Source: Datisca glomerata
Taxonomy: Eukaryota; Streptophyta; Magnoliopsida; Cucurbitales; Datiscaceae
Reading direction: 5' to 3'
Length of the DNA: 64,000 bases
Assembly: GCA_003255025.1 (NCBI GenBank)
Contig: QANY01009435.1
Location: 310,001-374,000, forward strand
Position 1 is the first letter of the stretch, and every line of letters begins with the position of its first letter. Shown here piece by piece: positions 46,938-58,955 of the stretch. The notes below the pieces were generated by a model. That model made no database searches. It had not been told where the DNA came from and saw nothing but the letters and a program-made list of their open reading frames with translations. The translations under genes were made by a program, and so were the position numbers.

Positions 46938-48720
46938 ATTGATATGACAATCCAAGAGAGAGGTGAATTAGGTGATCGTGTTTAAATTAAAAAAATTTCA
47001 CACTCAAGTGAAAAATGAATGTTCAAAAATAAACTTCAATGTTCCACGAGTTTAACTCTTGAAAAGATAAAAAAGATAAAAAAGTAATAAATAAAAGCGT
47101 TAAAGTAAATAATGCTTGCGACAATATAAAGCAAGCAAAAAAAATAATTACGGAAACTTAAAGTGCCAAAATTAAATTTACAGAAATTAAGTGTGAGAAA
47201 TTGAAGTGCAGAAAATTAATGTGAAAAAAATAAGTAGCACAAAATAAAAAGAGAAGAAGGAGAAGAAGATAGACACACAATATTTTTACGTGGTTTAGGA
47301 AATTCTATCCTTACGTCCATGCTTCAAGGCCCCCTTGAAGATTTTTAATCCCATGATCTTCTTAAGGGTGAAGACCAAACCTTACAAACCTAATTGATTT
47401 TATGAGTGCCAACTAAACCTCACAAGGCTATGTGTTTCGAGATTAAGTGATATCTTACAATAACTCTCTCAAAAGAGTAGAATCTCCAATCTAAGCTCAC
47501 AAAAAAAATAATCTTGCTCACTCAAAAATTTTCTAATTATAAAGCTCAAAATATTAAGAGAGATTTATGAGAGTATTGAGAGAGTTTTAAGAGAAAGTCT
47601 CTTGGCTATGAATTGTGTTTTATGAAGAGAAATTGTGTGTATTTATAGAGGAGATGGAGGTTAGAGTTTATGAGGAAAAATTTCAACTTTTGAATATAGA
47701 TAACATAAATGACACTCCATCCTTAATAAGGAGGACAAAAAATCCTTGATCTAGAATATAAGGAATAATCCTAGCCAAAATAATATAATATGATAAAAAA
47801 CTATTTGGGTAAGCTCCATCTCTCTTTACCTACTTGAAATTGAAACTTACTTTGTCATTATCTCCCTCTCATGTATTTTGTCTATTGTGCAAGAGAGATA
47901 TGATTTTTGATGTCTATGCACTTTATGGATGTAGACTTAATTTAATGATAGACATCCCTAAATAAATTGAGCTTTAATAAAAGTAAATAAAATGAGTAAG
48001 CTCCTAATAAAAATTACATGAAAATAAATATTTTCATGATCTTCAATTTTCATGCTCTATGAGCTCCTATGAAAATAAATATTTTCATGATCTTCAATTA
48101 GAATGCCTTGTGATAATTTTTCTAATAGTCTCTGCAGACTTGATTAAATTTATTAGCAACGTTAATGTTTTGTTATCATTTAAAATTATCTCATAGAGAT
48201 ATATGGCTAACAATCTCCCCATCTTTTATGATGACATATCACTTAGATAAAAAAATGTATTTAATCAAATAACTTTAATTTACTCACCCTAAATATATGC
48301 TTATCCATTAAGATAAAAACATAACTCTTAAGCATATTTTATTTTCTCCCCATTTGTTATCATAAAAAAGAATAAACTATAATAATGAGGAAAAATACTT
48401 TTATCTTGACATAGTAAGTAGAATTTTTTTTAACTAATATCTAAAATTCTCAAAACAAGCCTATTTTTACAAAAAACATTCAGTATTTTATGGTTTTATG
48501 AAAATATCGACAAGTTGATTTGTCGTGTCCACAAACTCTAGTGAAATATCTCATTTTTACAAAAACTAAACCAAAATCATTTAAAGTTTACCTCATCCAT
48601 AAAATTTGAGCACCACAACTACCGACAGGAACATTATCTGCATATTATGTGAAATTTCAATATACAATTTATCTTATTTCCATCGATTTTTTGCCAAGTA
48701 ATTAATTAAGAGACATTACA
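46938..48720 (-). mobile_element. Truncated Ty1/copia element (LTR plus RNase H end), minus strand
   Basis: On the minus strand, decayed RNase H sequence (about 48690-48480; Gln-Ile-Leu-Trp-Met and Asn-Gln-Leu-Val-Asp-Ile-Phe) runs toward a purine tract (48213-48227). An LTR starting TGTTAGCCATATATC at 48212 follows and reaches about 46938. The rest of the element, including its 5' LTR, is absent. It lies exactly between the two UGT copies and cuts the 3' flank of the intact copy. Confidence 0.7.
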
Positions 48721-48950
48721 ATCTCCAATACAATAATCACACTTTTCATTATAAACATCTAATGATGACGTGAAAGTAAAAGTTGCAGAAGATCAAACAT
48801 ATGTCAATTTCAAACAAGAACTATCAGATTTAGATTCCATTACATGTTGAAAAGAAGAAGAAAAAGTCACAAATAAACGTAATTTCTGCTTAATTATACA
48901 CCGAACACAATATAAAAGGAACTATTTCAAGTCTTATAACAATTAGCTAG

Positions 48951-50363
48951 CTAGGCTGCTTGTTGGTTGATAAACTTAGTAAAGGCATCAAATGAAGCTA
49001 ATGAACTTGAAGGAAAACCACTCATGAACTTATTCTTTAGATGATCAGCCCTTTGTCTTATATTTTCATCACTCAAAACCTTCTCTATTCCATTCATTAT
49101 GTCTTCCTTTTGAACACTATCGGCTTCTGGGTATCTCTCTGACACCATGATTCCTACTTCCAAATAGCTCACCACCAACTTGGCATTGTAATATTGGTCT
49201 CCCCTTATGGGCCATGCTATAAGGGGTACCCCTCCTACTATTGCTTCTACAGTTGAATTCCAACCGCAATGTGTTATAAATCCACCCGTTGATTTATGCC
49301 TCAGTATCATCAGCTGTGGTGCCCATCCGTATACTATCATTCCCCTTTTACCCACTTTCTCACTCAACCCTTTTGTCTCAATCGGGACTTCCTTACCCGA
49401 TTCTTGGATTTGGATGACCCATATGAATGGTCGGGTTGATTCCTCCAATGCCTTCGCTAGCTTCGGGTATTCTTCCTTTGCAGGACTCACTTCACTTCCG
49501 AATGACACGTATATTACTGACCCGAGAGGTTTTGAGTGCAACCATTCCATGATCTCATCCTCTTTGTTGTTGGATTTGGCATCGGGTCTGATTTCCCCAT
49601 CCAGAAGTACTGAATCGCTTGACTTCCAAAACTGATCCGGTAAAAGTGGACCCACTCCCCAAACGGGTTTCTGGGTTAAATCCGCAACGTAATCAAGAAA
49701 AACATGCTCCAGATCGTCACAAGTGTTGAAAAGTATAGCCACAGAATTCTTCACCTCCTCGACCCATGGAGCTGGTTCACCAGGTAAAGGAGGCCCTCGT
49801 GGACGTTCCGACCCGCCAGCGTGTGAAGGCGGAGGCAGCCAGGGACGTCTCTGTTTCAGATCCGAATAGGACAGAACCATAACATTTGGTAATCCAGGTA
49901 ACTTCCGGATTTCACCAGGGATCATGTCTGCGGGTTGGACCACCCAGGAAGCATGTTGAACAGAGGCCCAACAAGCGCTGGAAGTGACGAAGGTGACAGT
50001 AGGGATAGCGAATTCGGAAAACACATGATGGGTATTACTCATAATGTGGTCAATCACAGCACAAACAGGTGGGGTGGATCCATTATTATGTCTATGGGTG
50101 AGAAGGGCTTCAATTGATTGGGTCATGTGGTGATGGAAACGGAGGAATGGGTCAGAGGAAGAGGGAGGAGATGAAGATGAGAGAAGAGAGAGTTGGAAAA
50201 GAGAGGATTGAAGAAGATATGAAGGAACAGAGGAGGAGAGATCAGAAGGAAGAAGAAGGGTTATATTGTAATCACGAAGGAGGAGGTGTTTGCAGAGTTC
50301 CATGCATGGGAAGAGATGGCCTTTTCCATTCCTTGGAACCACCATTATCTCACCACCTGCCAT
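48951..50363 (-). CDS. UDP-glycosyltransferase (family 1), intact single exon
   Basis: Transfers a sugar, most likely glucose, from UDP-sugar to a small lipophilic acceptor in the cytosol. 470 aa, no intron, the usual length of plant UGTs. The catalytic His is His16 in the N-terminal Gly-Lys-Gly-His segment, and Asp105 is a good candidate for its partner. The 44-residue PSPG box spans about 347-390; it begins Trp-Ala-Pro-Gln, contains His-Cys-Gly-Trp-Asn-Ser and ends in Gln, the residue usual for glucose donors. ATG 50363 is the first in frame. Residues 37-75 are rich in Ser, Leu and Pro. The subfamily and acceptor are not recognised. A dead paralogue lies at 43923-46338, and a gypsy fragment is inserted 130 bp upstream of the start codon, which may affect expression. 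Confidence 0.92.
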   Translation of the reverse strand: MAGGEIMVVPRNGKGHLFPCMELCKHLLLRDYNITLLLPSDLSSSVPSYLLQSSLFQLSLLSSSSPPSSSDPFLRFHHHMTQSIEALLTHRHNNGSTPPVCAVIDHIMSNTHHVFSEFAIPTVTFVTSSACWASVQHASWVVQPADMIPGEIRKLPGLPNVMVLSYSDLKQRRPWLPPPSHAGGSERPRGPPLPGEPAPWVEEVKNSVAILFNTCDDLEHVFLDYVADLTQKPVWGVGPLLPDQFWKSSDSVLLDGEIRPDAKSNNKEDEIMEWLHSKPLGSVIYVSFGSEVSPAKEEYPKLAKALEESTRPFIWVIQIQESGKEVPIETKGLSEKVGKRGMIVYGWAPQLMILRHKSTGGFITHCGWNSTVEAIVGGVPLIAWPIRGDQYYNAKLVVSYLEVGIMVSERYPEADSVQKEDIMNGIEKVLSDENIRQRADHLKNKFMSGFPSSSLASFDAFTKFINQQAA

Positions 50364-50496
50364 TTTTCTTGTATTCTCTACTTTGATTTGTGAAAGACAA
50401 AGTATTGTAACTGTAAAGAGTAACTAAGAATTTGGCAACTACTTTTTTTTCTTGTTGGGACCTTCAGAATGTTAGGTACTAGTCAACTACTTTTGT

Positions 50497-50785
50497 TTAT
50501 TTCACTTCCGAAGGAAGGTCAATAACATAAGCATTGTCGCCGATTTTCTTCAACACTTTGAAAGGACCATGCTTCTTCATTTTTGTCTTGTTATAAGTAC
50601 CCGTTGGAAAATGCTCTTTCCGAAGATGAATCATTACCAATTCGCCTTCTTTAAATTCCTTGAAACACTTAGACTTGTCTGCATCTTCTTTGTATTTGGC
50701 ATTAGATTCTGCAAGCTTAGTCTTCACTTCATTATGAATTTGAGAAGCTTTAGTCACCAAATTATCTGCTTTCAGATTAGAACCT
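50497..50785 (-). pseudogene. Ty3/gypsy integrase C-terminal fragment
   Basis: An 87-codon frame on the minus strand with the typical late-integrase order: [10 protein letters not shown], then Gly-Glu-Leu-Val-Met-Ile-His-Leu-Arg, then [11 protein letters not shown]. No other part of the element remains. It joins the UGT 5' flank at about 50494 and a copia fragment at about 50790. Confidence 0.8.
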
Positions 50786-50795
50786 CGAGTATAGA

Positions 50796-52129
50796 CTACG
50801 AGGATACCTTCTCCCCGGTAGCCATGTTAAAATCCATCTGAATCTTCTTGTCAATTATTGTTATCCTTGATTATGAAATCTGGCAAATTGATATCAAGAC
50901 TGTCTTTCTGAATGGAAATCTTGAAGAGCGAATTTATATGGCTCAACCAGACGGGTTCATGGAGAAAGGCTAAGAGGGTAAAGTTTGTGAAGTGCAGAAG
51001 TCCATTTATGGACTTAAAGCAAGTGTCACAGTCATGGAATTTTAGATTCGACGAAACTGTTAAGAACTATGGTTTTGAACTGTTGGTGGATGAACCATGT
51101 GTGTATAAGTTGATACATGAAAGGCAGGTGGTTTTTTCTAGTCTTGTACGTAGATTATATTCTACTCATAGGAATGATATAGGAAAATTTTCTGATGTCA
51201 AGTTTTGGCTTGCAAAGCAATTTGAAATGGAGGATCTTGGAGAAGTTGTATTTATCTTAGGTATACAGATCTTTCAAGATCGAAATGACAGACAATTGAC
51301 ACTTTCTTAAGGTGTTGGATTGCTTTAGTATGCAAAATTCCAAGAAGAGATTTCTTCCTTTTAGAAATGGAGTCAGCCTCTCCAAGGAGAAGTCTCCCAA
51401 GACTCCTCAAGAAGAGGAAGACATGAAAATGATACCCTATGCCTCACCCGTAGGAAGCCTTATGTACGTAATGCTTTACATTAGACCTGATATTTGCTAC
51501 GCCGTGGGCATAGTAAGTCGTTTCCAATATAATCCTGGAATCGAGCATTGAAATGCCATTAAGCATATCCTTAGGTATCTTAGGAGAACAAAAAATTACA
51601 TGCTTGTGTATTCAGGTAGTGACTTGAATATGACGGGGTATACATATTTCAATTTTCAAGCTGCTAAGGACTCCATGAGGTCCGATTTAGGATAAGTGTT
51701 TATCCTGAATGATGGAACAGTTGTATGGAGAAGCATCAAGCAATTTTTCATTACTGATTCTACCATGGAAGATGAATATGTGGCAGCTTGTGAAGCTGCA
51801 AAGGAGGTTGTATGGCTTAGGAAGTTCTTGAAGAACCTAAAAGTTGTTCCAGATGCTGACAAGCCCATGACACTTTATTCTGATGACAGTGGGGTTGTAG
51901 TAAATTCTAAGGAACCTAGAAGCCATAAGAGATCCAAACACATAAAACATAAGTATCACCTGATTAGAGAGATTGTTTAGCGTGGAGACGTTGTGGTTAC
52001 GCATATTTCGACGGTCAACAACCTGGCAGATCCATTCACGAAGACTTTAAGCAGTAATGTTTTTTATGGTCATCTAGAAGGCTTGGGGATAAGAGATTGA
52101 ACACGCCTACTTTAGTCCAAGTGGGAGAT
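50796..52129 (+). pseudogene. Ty1/copia reverse transcriptase-RNase H remnant
   Basis: Frameshifted pieces in order: Asp-Tyr-Glu-Asp-Thr-Phe-Ser-Pro-Val (50796), Val-Phe-Leu-Asn-Gly-Asn-Leu-Glu-Glu, a polymerase box with its second Asp replaced (about 51150-51170), Pro-Val-Gly-Ser-Leu-Met-Tyr (about 51450) and an RNase H part (51696-51980) with Asp-Glu-Tyr-Val-Ala. It ends Leu-Ala-Asp-Pro-Phe-Thr-Lys before a purine tract (52118-52129). Upstream gag and integrase are missing. Confidence 0.85.
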
Positions 52130-53329
52130 TGTTGAAATATATCCATAAAGTAATGTGTAATAACTATTTATTTGTATTTAGTTATTTTTTAGACATTTGT
52201 ATTACTGATTTTTTATGAATAAATTGAAAGTTTTATTTTAAATTAAAGTGTGTTAATAAATTACTCAAGTTCTGGAACTATTGTCAATGAAAGAAGAGTG
52301 AAAACAGAAGCGTCTCTAGACGAACTCTTCTGAAATAGTTTAGAATGAAATTCTTAGTTTTAGGATCGACTGGGCAATCAAATCCGATTACGACTGTTAT
52401 TGAACCGTTGGATGTCAGTCTTGGGGAATAAGAGTGAAGACTCAAATGATTAACCTAGACATGTTATGAACATGTTGAATAGACCGGTAACAAATTAGTT
52501 TAGAGCCCAGAATCGTTTACCTAGCTCTAAATCTAATTGTTACACCTTAAGGGTATTTTTATAATTACTTTAATCCTGAGGTGAATACGTAACTTGACTT
52601 GATTAGTTGCAATCTTTGATATGTCAAATGAGTGAGTTCAAATTTAAGGGCGATACCTTGTCTGTTGGGATGGTAATTTAATTAAGTAAGAGTTGCATAA
52701 TTCACAAATATGAAAAATTCGTGGTTAGATTGCGAAAGTAACAATATCACCTTTTGCTTTATTGATAGGTGTGTGAATAAATTAACTTGGTCAAGTAATC
52801 AATGAAATGAATCATTGAATAAGTCTTGTGAATTATACGAGACAATTCACTATAATCTCTTTCTTATTCACAATTGATAAAGAAGTTAAGGAAATAGTAA
52901 CAAGAAGGGTAAAATGATAATTTTATATTATGATTTTTTCACTGATATTCACGATGAGTATTATGTTAAAATATTTGGTGGACCACTAAAATAAATAGAG
53001 TTTATTTCAGTACAAGAAAAAAGGTTTTTCTCGGCGGTTTTACGTTGGCGGTTATGCCAACCGCCGGTAAAAAAAGATCCGGTAAAACTTTTGGCAGCGG
53101 TTTTTAATGTTTTACGTGCAGTGGTGGATTTTATGACATTTTACTGCGGTTTTAAAACTGCCGCTACAAACCCTTTAAATCCACAATTTTTCCTCACACA
53201 AACCTGCGCAATTTCCCTCTCCCTTGTTCTGCGTCGGTGTAGCAGCGATTTTTTCAACATTTTTGGCGGTTTCAAAACCGCCGCTAAAAGCCCTTTAACT
53301 TCCTAATTTTTCTTTTCACCAAAACTCGC

Positions 53330-54239
53330 GCGATTTCCCTCTCTCTCTCTCTCTGCAACAAGCAACGCGAACCTCCATTTTTATGTCATCAGCTCCTCCA
53401 CCGTAAGCTCCCCCACCGCGAGTTTCTCCATGATCTACATGTGCATACTCGATTCTCACCTCTCTCTCTGCAATCTCCCTCTCCCTCTCTCTGCAACAAG
53501 CTTTTCTATCTTCCCTTATTCCCTTTCTCTCTCTGCAATCTCCATATCTCTCTCTCTACAACAAGCTTTTCTTTCCTCCCCTCTTCCCTCTGAACATTTT
53601 TCAATAGATTTTGGCACATTATTGGTTACCATTTTATTATAAATTTATATAAAATTCTCAACATGTTGACTGGAGTATATATATATAAGGAGAGACAAAG
53701 TAAATTTTATTATAAATTAATTAGGTTTACACAGAACAACACACTTGGTATGTGATTCTCATCTATATATTTTTATTCTAAATGCCAAAGGCAATGCTTG
53801 ATTCCCCCACTTGCAAATATTAATTCATTATAATCAGCTATGTTATCTAAAATTTTCAACATGTTGATTTTTGCTTTTGCTTCATTTATGCCAAAGTCAG
53901 AATATGTTTAGTTTGCTTATTATAATCTAATTATGAGTATAGTTAATTGTTTATTGTAGTTTTCCTAATTTTTAGTTTATTTAATTTAATAGTCAAATAG
54001 TTAGAATATGGGTATCTAATTTAATAGAATAGTTAGAATATGGGTAGCTAATTTGTTTAGTTAATTGTTTATTGTAATTTTCCTAATTTCTTAGTTTATT
54101 TAATTCTTGTAGTGATTGCAACTTGTTTGTCTATGTTCTGTACCTCAATTTGTGACTCTGATTTGATTTTCATTGTATTGAACTATCTATTATAATTTGT
54201 TTAGATTGATTTTAATATAGATAAAAGTTGGATTGAAAA
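53330..54239. other. CACTA internal non-coding region
   Basis: CT microsatellite stretches (53336-53356, 53452-53565) with the phrase CTGCAACAAGC repeated, then AT-rich DNA. No gene was recognised. Confidence 0.6.
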
Positions 54240-54895
54240 TTCAATGGAGAAGAGCTTAATGAAAAAATGTGAACTATACATATGTATATGAAGCTTGTGA
54301 TGACAATATACATGACTTGTTACGTGATGCATTCAGAGTTGTGGATAATGAGAGAAGAACAGATGATTTGCAAACAGAACCAACTACTAATAATATGAAT
54401 GACCAACTAAATCATGCTCAACACGTAGAGATGAATGATTTCTATAACTTAGTTAGATAGTAATGAACCTTTATATCCATGAAATTTTTTTCAAAACTTT
54501 CATTTATTGTGCATCTTTACGACCTCAAGTGTCTTCATGGATTGAGTAATGAGGCACTATCAGGGTTGGTTGAGTTATTGTGTATTGATAGTTGGATGGG
54601 AGTTCCAAAAACATTTTATGAAGCTGCAAAGATTATGAAAAGATTAGGTCTTGGGTATGAAAAGATACATACTTGTCCAAATGACTGCATATTATATTGG
54701 AAAGACAAATAATAAGAACAATCATGTTCTACTTATGGTACTTCAAAGTGGATAACTAAGGAGGGTGAGAATACATCTCAATCTCAAGGAAAAAGGAAGA
54801 AGAAGCCAAAAACTGCCAAAGTGATACGTTACTTTCCATTAGAAGGAAAGTTACATAGATTATACATGTCGTCTAAAACTGTTGACGATATGTAA
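54240..54895 (+). pseudogene. CACTA transposase (TNP2/Transposase_21) N-terminal remnant
   Basis: Two open pieces (54269-54460 and 54479-54712) and a third frame to about 54895 carry the TNP2 order: Leu-Lys-Cys-Leu-His-Gly, Leu-Gly-Tyr-Glu-Lys-Ile-His, Cys-Pro-Asn-Asp-Cys-Ile-Leu, then Arg-Tyr-Phe-Pro-Leu and Met-Ser-Ser-Lys-Thr. The catalytic part that should follow is absent. Confidence 0.8.
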
Positions 54896-55016
54896 TGGCA
54901 TCACGTCGTCTAAAACTTATATTGCTTTGTCTTTAGAATTTGTGAATGTTTCAATTAATTGATTCTGAATCTTTAAAACTTGTGAACGTTTAAAATGTAA
55001 AAATTTGAGAATGTTT

Positions 55017-57427
55017 GAATTGATGGACTCTGAACTGTTGAAAATTTTGTATTGATAGTTTTTGAAATTTATGATATAGAATATTTTCTGAAACATGTAT
55101 TTTTGAAAATTATGGGATGTTTAAAAAACAGAAAAAAAAATTATGGCCAATATTTCAATTTATAGGCGGTTTTGGAGCCTATATAGGCGGTTTAAAACCA
55201 CCGAGAAATATATTTTTTTTGTTTCAAGGCATTTGGAGGCGGTATTGAGAAAACAAACCATCAAAAAAGATCCCAAGAAAAGAAATCTTCTCACTTTCTG
55301 GGCATTTGGCGGCTGTTTTAACCACTGGTAAGAGATATAAAACTGCCAGCAAAGAGCACCCTTTTCCGGCGGTCTTTTGGAGGTTGGGATAACCGTCACT
55401 AAAAACCTTTGCGGTGGTGAATAAGGCAGCGATTCAACAACTGCCGCAAAATTTTTTGGTGGCGGTTAAAACCACCGCAAATGACGAAAAAAACCGCGGT
55501 ACTATCATTTTTTCTTGTAGTACACCAATAGAAAGTCTAGCACGCATGAATAGAGAGTTGATTTGGCATTGAACCTATAGTGGAGTCGTACGATGTTAGG
55601 ATTAACTAGGTTGAGAATTTATAGACTTTGAACTGATGGAATTTTTGTATTGATAATTTCTGAAATCTGTGATATAAAATGTTTTCTGAAACATGTATTT
55701 TAAAAATTATGGGAAGTTTAAAAAACAGAAAAAATTATGGCCAATATTTCAATTTATAGCGCCAGTTTTGGAGCCTATAGAGGCGGTTTAAAATAACCGA
55801 GAAATACATTTTTTCTGTTTCTGGGCATTTGGCGGCTGTTAAATAATATTTACCAGCGGTTTTAAACCGCCAGTAATTAGAATACAAACCGCCATAAAAT
55901 ACCCCAGGAAAAGAAATCTTATCCCTTTCTGGGCATTTGGCGGCTGTTTTAACCGCCGGTAAGAGAGAAATAAAACCGCTAGCAAAAAGCACCCTTTGTC
56001 GGCGGTCTTCTGGAAGTTGGGATAACCGCCACAAAAAACCTTTGTGGCGGTGGATAAAGCAGCGGTTCAACAACCGACGCTATTATAATTTTTTCTTGTA
56101 GTGTTTAGACCAACTAAAATGTAGTGCCCATGAATCGAGAGTTTATTTGGTATGGAACCTACAGTAGAGTCGCACGATGTTAAGATTAAATAGGTCAGGA
56201 ATTGGTGGACTCTGAACGGATGGAATTTTTTGTATTGATAGGTTGTGAAATTTGTCATATAGAATGTTTCTGAAGCAGGTATTTTTGAAAATTATGGGCT
56301 GTTAAAAAGATAGAAAAAAGTTCTGGCCAATATTTCAATTTATAGCGGTGGTTTTGAAGCTTATGGAGGCGGTTTAAAATCCTCGAGAAATATATATTAT
56401 TTTTTTATTTTTGGGCATTTGGTGGCGGTTAAATAATATTTACCGGCGGTTTAAACCGCCAGTATTGAGAAAATAAACTGCCAGAAAGACCACGGGGAAA
56501 GAAATCTTCTCACTTTCTGGGCATTTGGCGGTTGTTTTAACCGCCGGTAAAGAGAAATAAAACCGCCAGCAAAGAGCACCATTTGTCGGTGGTTGGGATA
56601 ACCACCACGTAAAATCTTTGTGGCGGTGGATAAGGCAGCGGTTCAACAACCACCGTAAAACTTTTTGGCAGCGGTTATCATTTGTTCTTGTAGTGTTTAC
56701 ACAACAGAAAGATGTAGAGCGCATGAATCGAGAGTTGATTCAGCATAGAACCTATAGTGGAGTCATATGATGTTAGAGATTAAATAGGTCAGGAATTGAT
56801 GGACTCTGAACGGATGGAATTTTTGTGTTGATAGTTTCTGAAATATGTGATAAATAATGTTTTCTGAAACAAGTATTTTTGAAAATTATGGGATGTTTAA
56901 AAAACACAAAAAATTCTAGTCGATATTTCAATTTATAGCGGAGGTTTAGGAGCCTATAAAGGCGGTTTAAAATCACCGAGAGATATATATTGTTTTTCTA
57001 TTTCTGGGCATTTGGCAGCTGTTAAATAACATTTACCGCCGGCTTAAACCGTGTGTATTGAGAAAACAAACCGCCAGAAAAGACCCCAGGAAGGAAACTT
57101 CTCATTTTTTGGGCATTTGGCGGCTATTTTAACCGCTAATATAGAGAAATAAACCCACCGACAAAGTGCACCCTTTGCCGGCAGTCTTCTGGTGGTTGGG
57201 ATAACCACCGCCAAAGATGTTTGCGGCGGTGGATAAGGAGGCGGTTCAACAACCGCTGTAAAACTTTTTGGTGGCGGTTAACCGCCGCAAATGAAAAAAA
57301 ACTGTCGCTATTATCATTTTTTCTTGTAGTGTTTACACCAACAGAAAATGTAACCCGCATGAATCGTGACTTGATTCGGCATCGAACCTATAATGGAGTC
57401 GTACGGTGTCAAGATTAAATAGGTTAG
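55017..57427 (+). repeat. Four tandem ~600-bp units of CACTA 3' end plus LTR flank
   Basis: Units 55017-55614, 55615-56198, 56199-56792 and 56793-57427 (598, 584, 594 and 635 bp). Each starts at GAATT(G/T)(A/G)T(G/A)GACT inside the CACTA and runs through the GGCGGTT-rich subterminal part and the end TTCTTGTAGT(G). It then takes about 90 bp of copia LTR (CGCATGAATCG...GAGTCGTACGATG). Unit 4 passes into the unique LTR at 57428. Confidence 0.92.
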
Positions 57428-58340
57428 GAATTTATGGAGATAAATTCGTCAGATATTTGAATCCTAAGTTTTGTTCATGTGGGTCCATTCGGTCTCAGAA
57501 ATAGCTTAGAGAACAGGAATAGAAAAATAAACTAAGTTGGACCAAAATATGTTTTGGTGCTATGACATATTTCCTACACCTATATGTGATAGGTGATGTC
57601 ACTTAAGTTAGTTAAGTGTAATTGTTGTATTGAATTAATTATTCATTATTTTTTAATTATTAGATAATTAGTTAAATAAAATTAATTAATTGAAAATGAT
57701 CATTTATATTTATCAATTTGATTGATGAATTTTGATACAACTAAAATACTAGGAAATCATCTGATTTTTGACAATAATAGATAATTAGAGAAATTTTTGG
57801 AAATTCTATACATATGAGTAAATTTGTAAACACCAAAAATTAGTTTTTGATAAATATCTAATAGTAATTTGATTGCAAATAAATAATGAGTATTAGATAC
57901 AGTTATTGTAGTCAACACACACAAAAAAAGAGAAAAAAGTTTTCTCCTTTCACTACTGTTGCCGCCGAAATTAATATGAAGAAGGAAAGATTTGATTTTT
58001 CTTCTTCAATCGCTTTGAAAGCCCACAATCAAATTTCTACGTAAAATTCCTCTAAGATATATTTATGAAATTAACATGTGGTTGTTGGTGGACTAATTCA
58101 AAAATTGTTCATGGAAGATCAAATTCTTGATTTTGATCTTAAAGCTTAAAGAACATGAATAACACTCGAAAGAGTTCCACCAGTTCAAAAATTCTCTGAT
58201 ACAGAGTAAATGTGAAAAATCATTTTACTTTAATTTATTCGTTTTAATATCATATATGTATGATCAAACTAAAATTGATTTTAAATTATTTAATATGATT
58301 AAATCAATTTTTTATATTCTCTCCACGAACCGTTCGTGGT

Positions 58341-58955
58341 TCAAATCTAATTTTTTTTTAATTTTTAAAACCGATCGATCCCAGCATAATGTATATCGAG
58401 TAAAAAGTGTGTGCATACAAAAAAATTCTAGTGATATAAATAAAATATGTAATTTCATTTTTTAAATAGGAAAAAGAATTCATTACAAATCCATTCCAAA
58501 CAACCAAACATTGTAACTTGATTAAATATCTGATTTAGCACAAAACCCGCTCATTAATTAATGAAACAAAACCATACATTCTTCAAATAAACATAATATC
58601 TCATGTAATGCTCAATCTAATTGAACTTATTAGTAAGTTATAAACTCTAAGAGATCGAGCAGCTTTGAAGAAGTGACTTGAATCCAAGTTCTTATAGAAA
58701 TGTAGACCTTGAGCAAGTAGACACGGTATTTGTCCAAAACCATCCTTTCAACATGACTGAACTTAATCTGCAAAACACCCATACCATATGCAAAAAAGAA
58801 ACCCATATCATATATTGTCTAGGCAATATCAGAATAATTTACAGTAAATGACACACAAAAGAAGAGAGTTAGTTTTTATCAACACCAAAGGCAAATATAA
58901 ATATAGAAAAGAAAAAAAGATAGAGCAAGATAGTGAGCAAAATTGCTATAGTAGA
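58341..58955. other. Spacer with remnant of the UGT 3' flank (58550-58770)
   Basis: 58550-58770 shares ordered blocks with 43560-43730 (TAATATCTCATG(T/C)AAT, TTGAACTTATT, AGTGACTTGAATCC, TTGTCCAAAA). No glycosyltransferase coding sequence follows to its right, so only the flank of a third duplication unit survives. Confidence 0.6.

Larger units (their letters stand above)
53008..55523 (+). mobile_element. CACTA (En/Spm) transposon, non-autonomous
   Basis: Left end CAGTACAAGAAAAAAGG, right end (reverse complement) TACTACAAGAAAAAATG; amplified copies of the right end keep the canonical CACTACAAG form. The target duplication is TTT: 53005-53007 on the left and TTT after GTAGTG in the amplified copies. 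Both subterminal regions are packed with GGCGGTT/AACCGCC motifs, the usual binding sites for the CACTA regulatory protein. A partial transposase lies at 54240-54895. Confidence 0.85.
52130..58340 (+). mobile_element. Copia 3' LTR, interrupted by CACTA and its tandem array
   Basis: The LTR begins TGTTGAAATATATCC right after the purine tract. It continues to 53007, is broken by the CACTA element and amplified units (53008 to about 57330), and resumes at about 57331 (ACACCAACAGAAA). The far end is uncertain, probably near 58340. No 5' LTR is in the window. Confidence 0.6.

Noticed and set aside
49207..49635. 142-codon ORF on the + strand
   Set aside because: Antisense of the intact UGT coding sequence; no resemblance to a protein.
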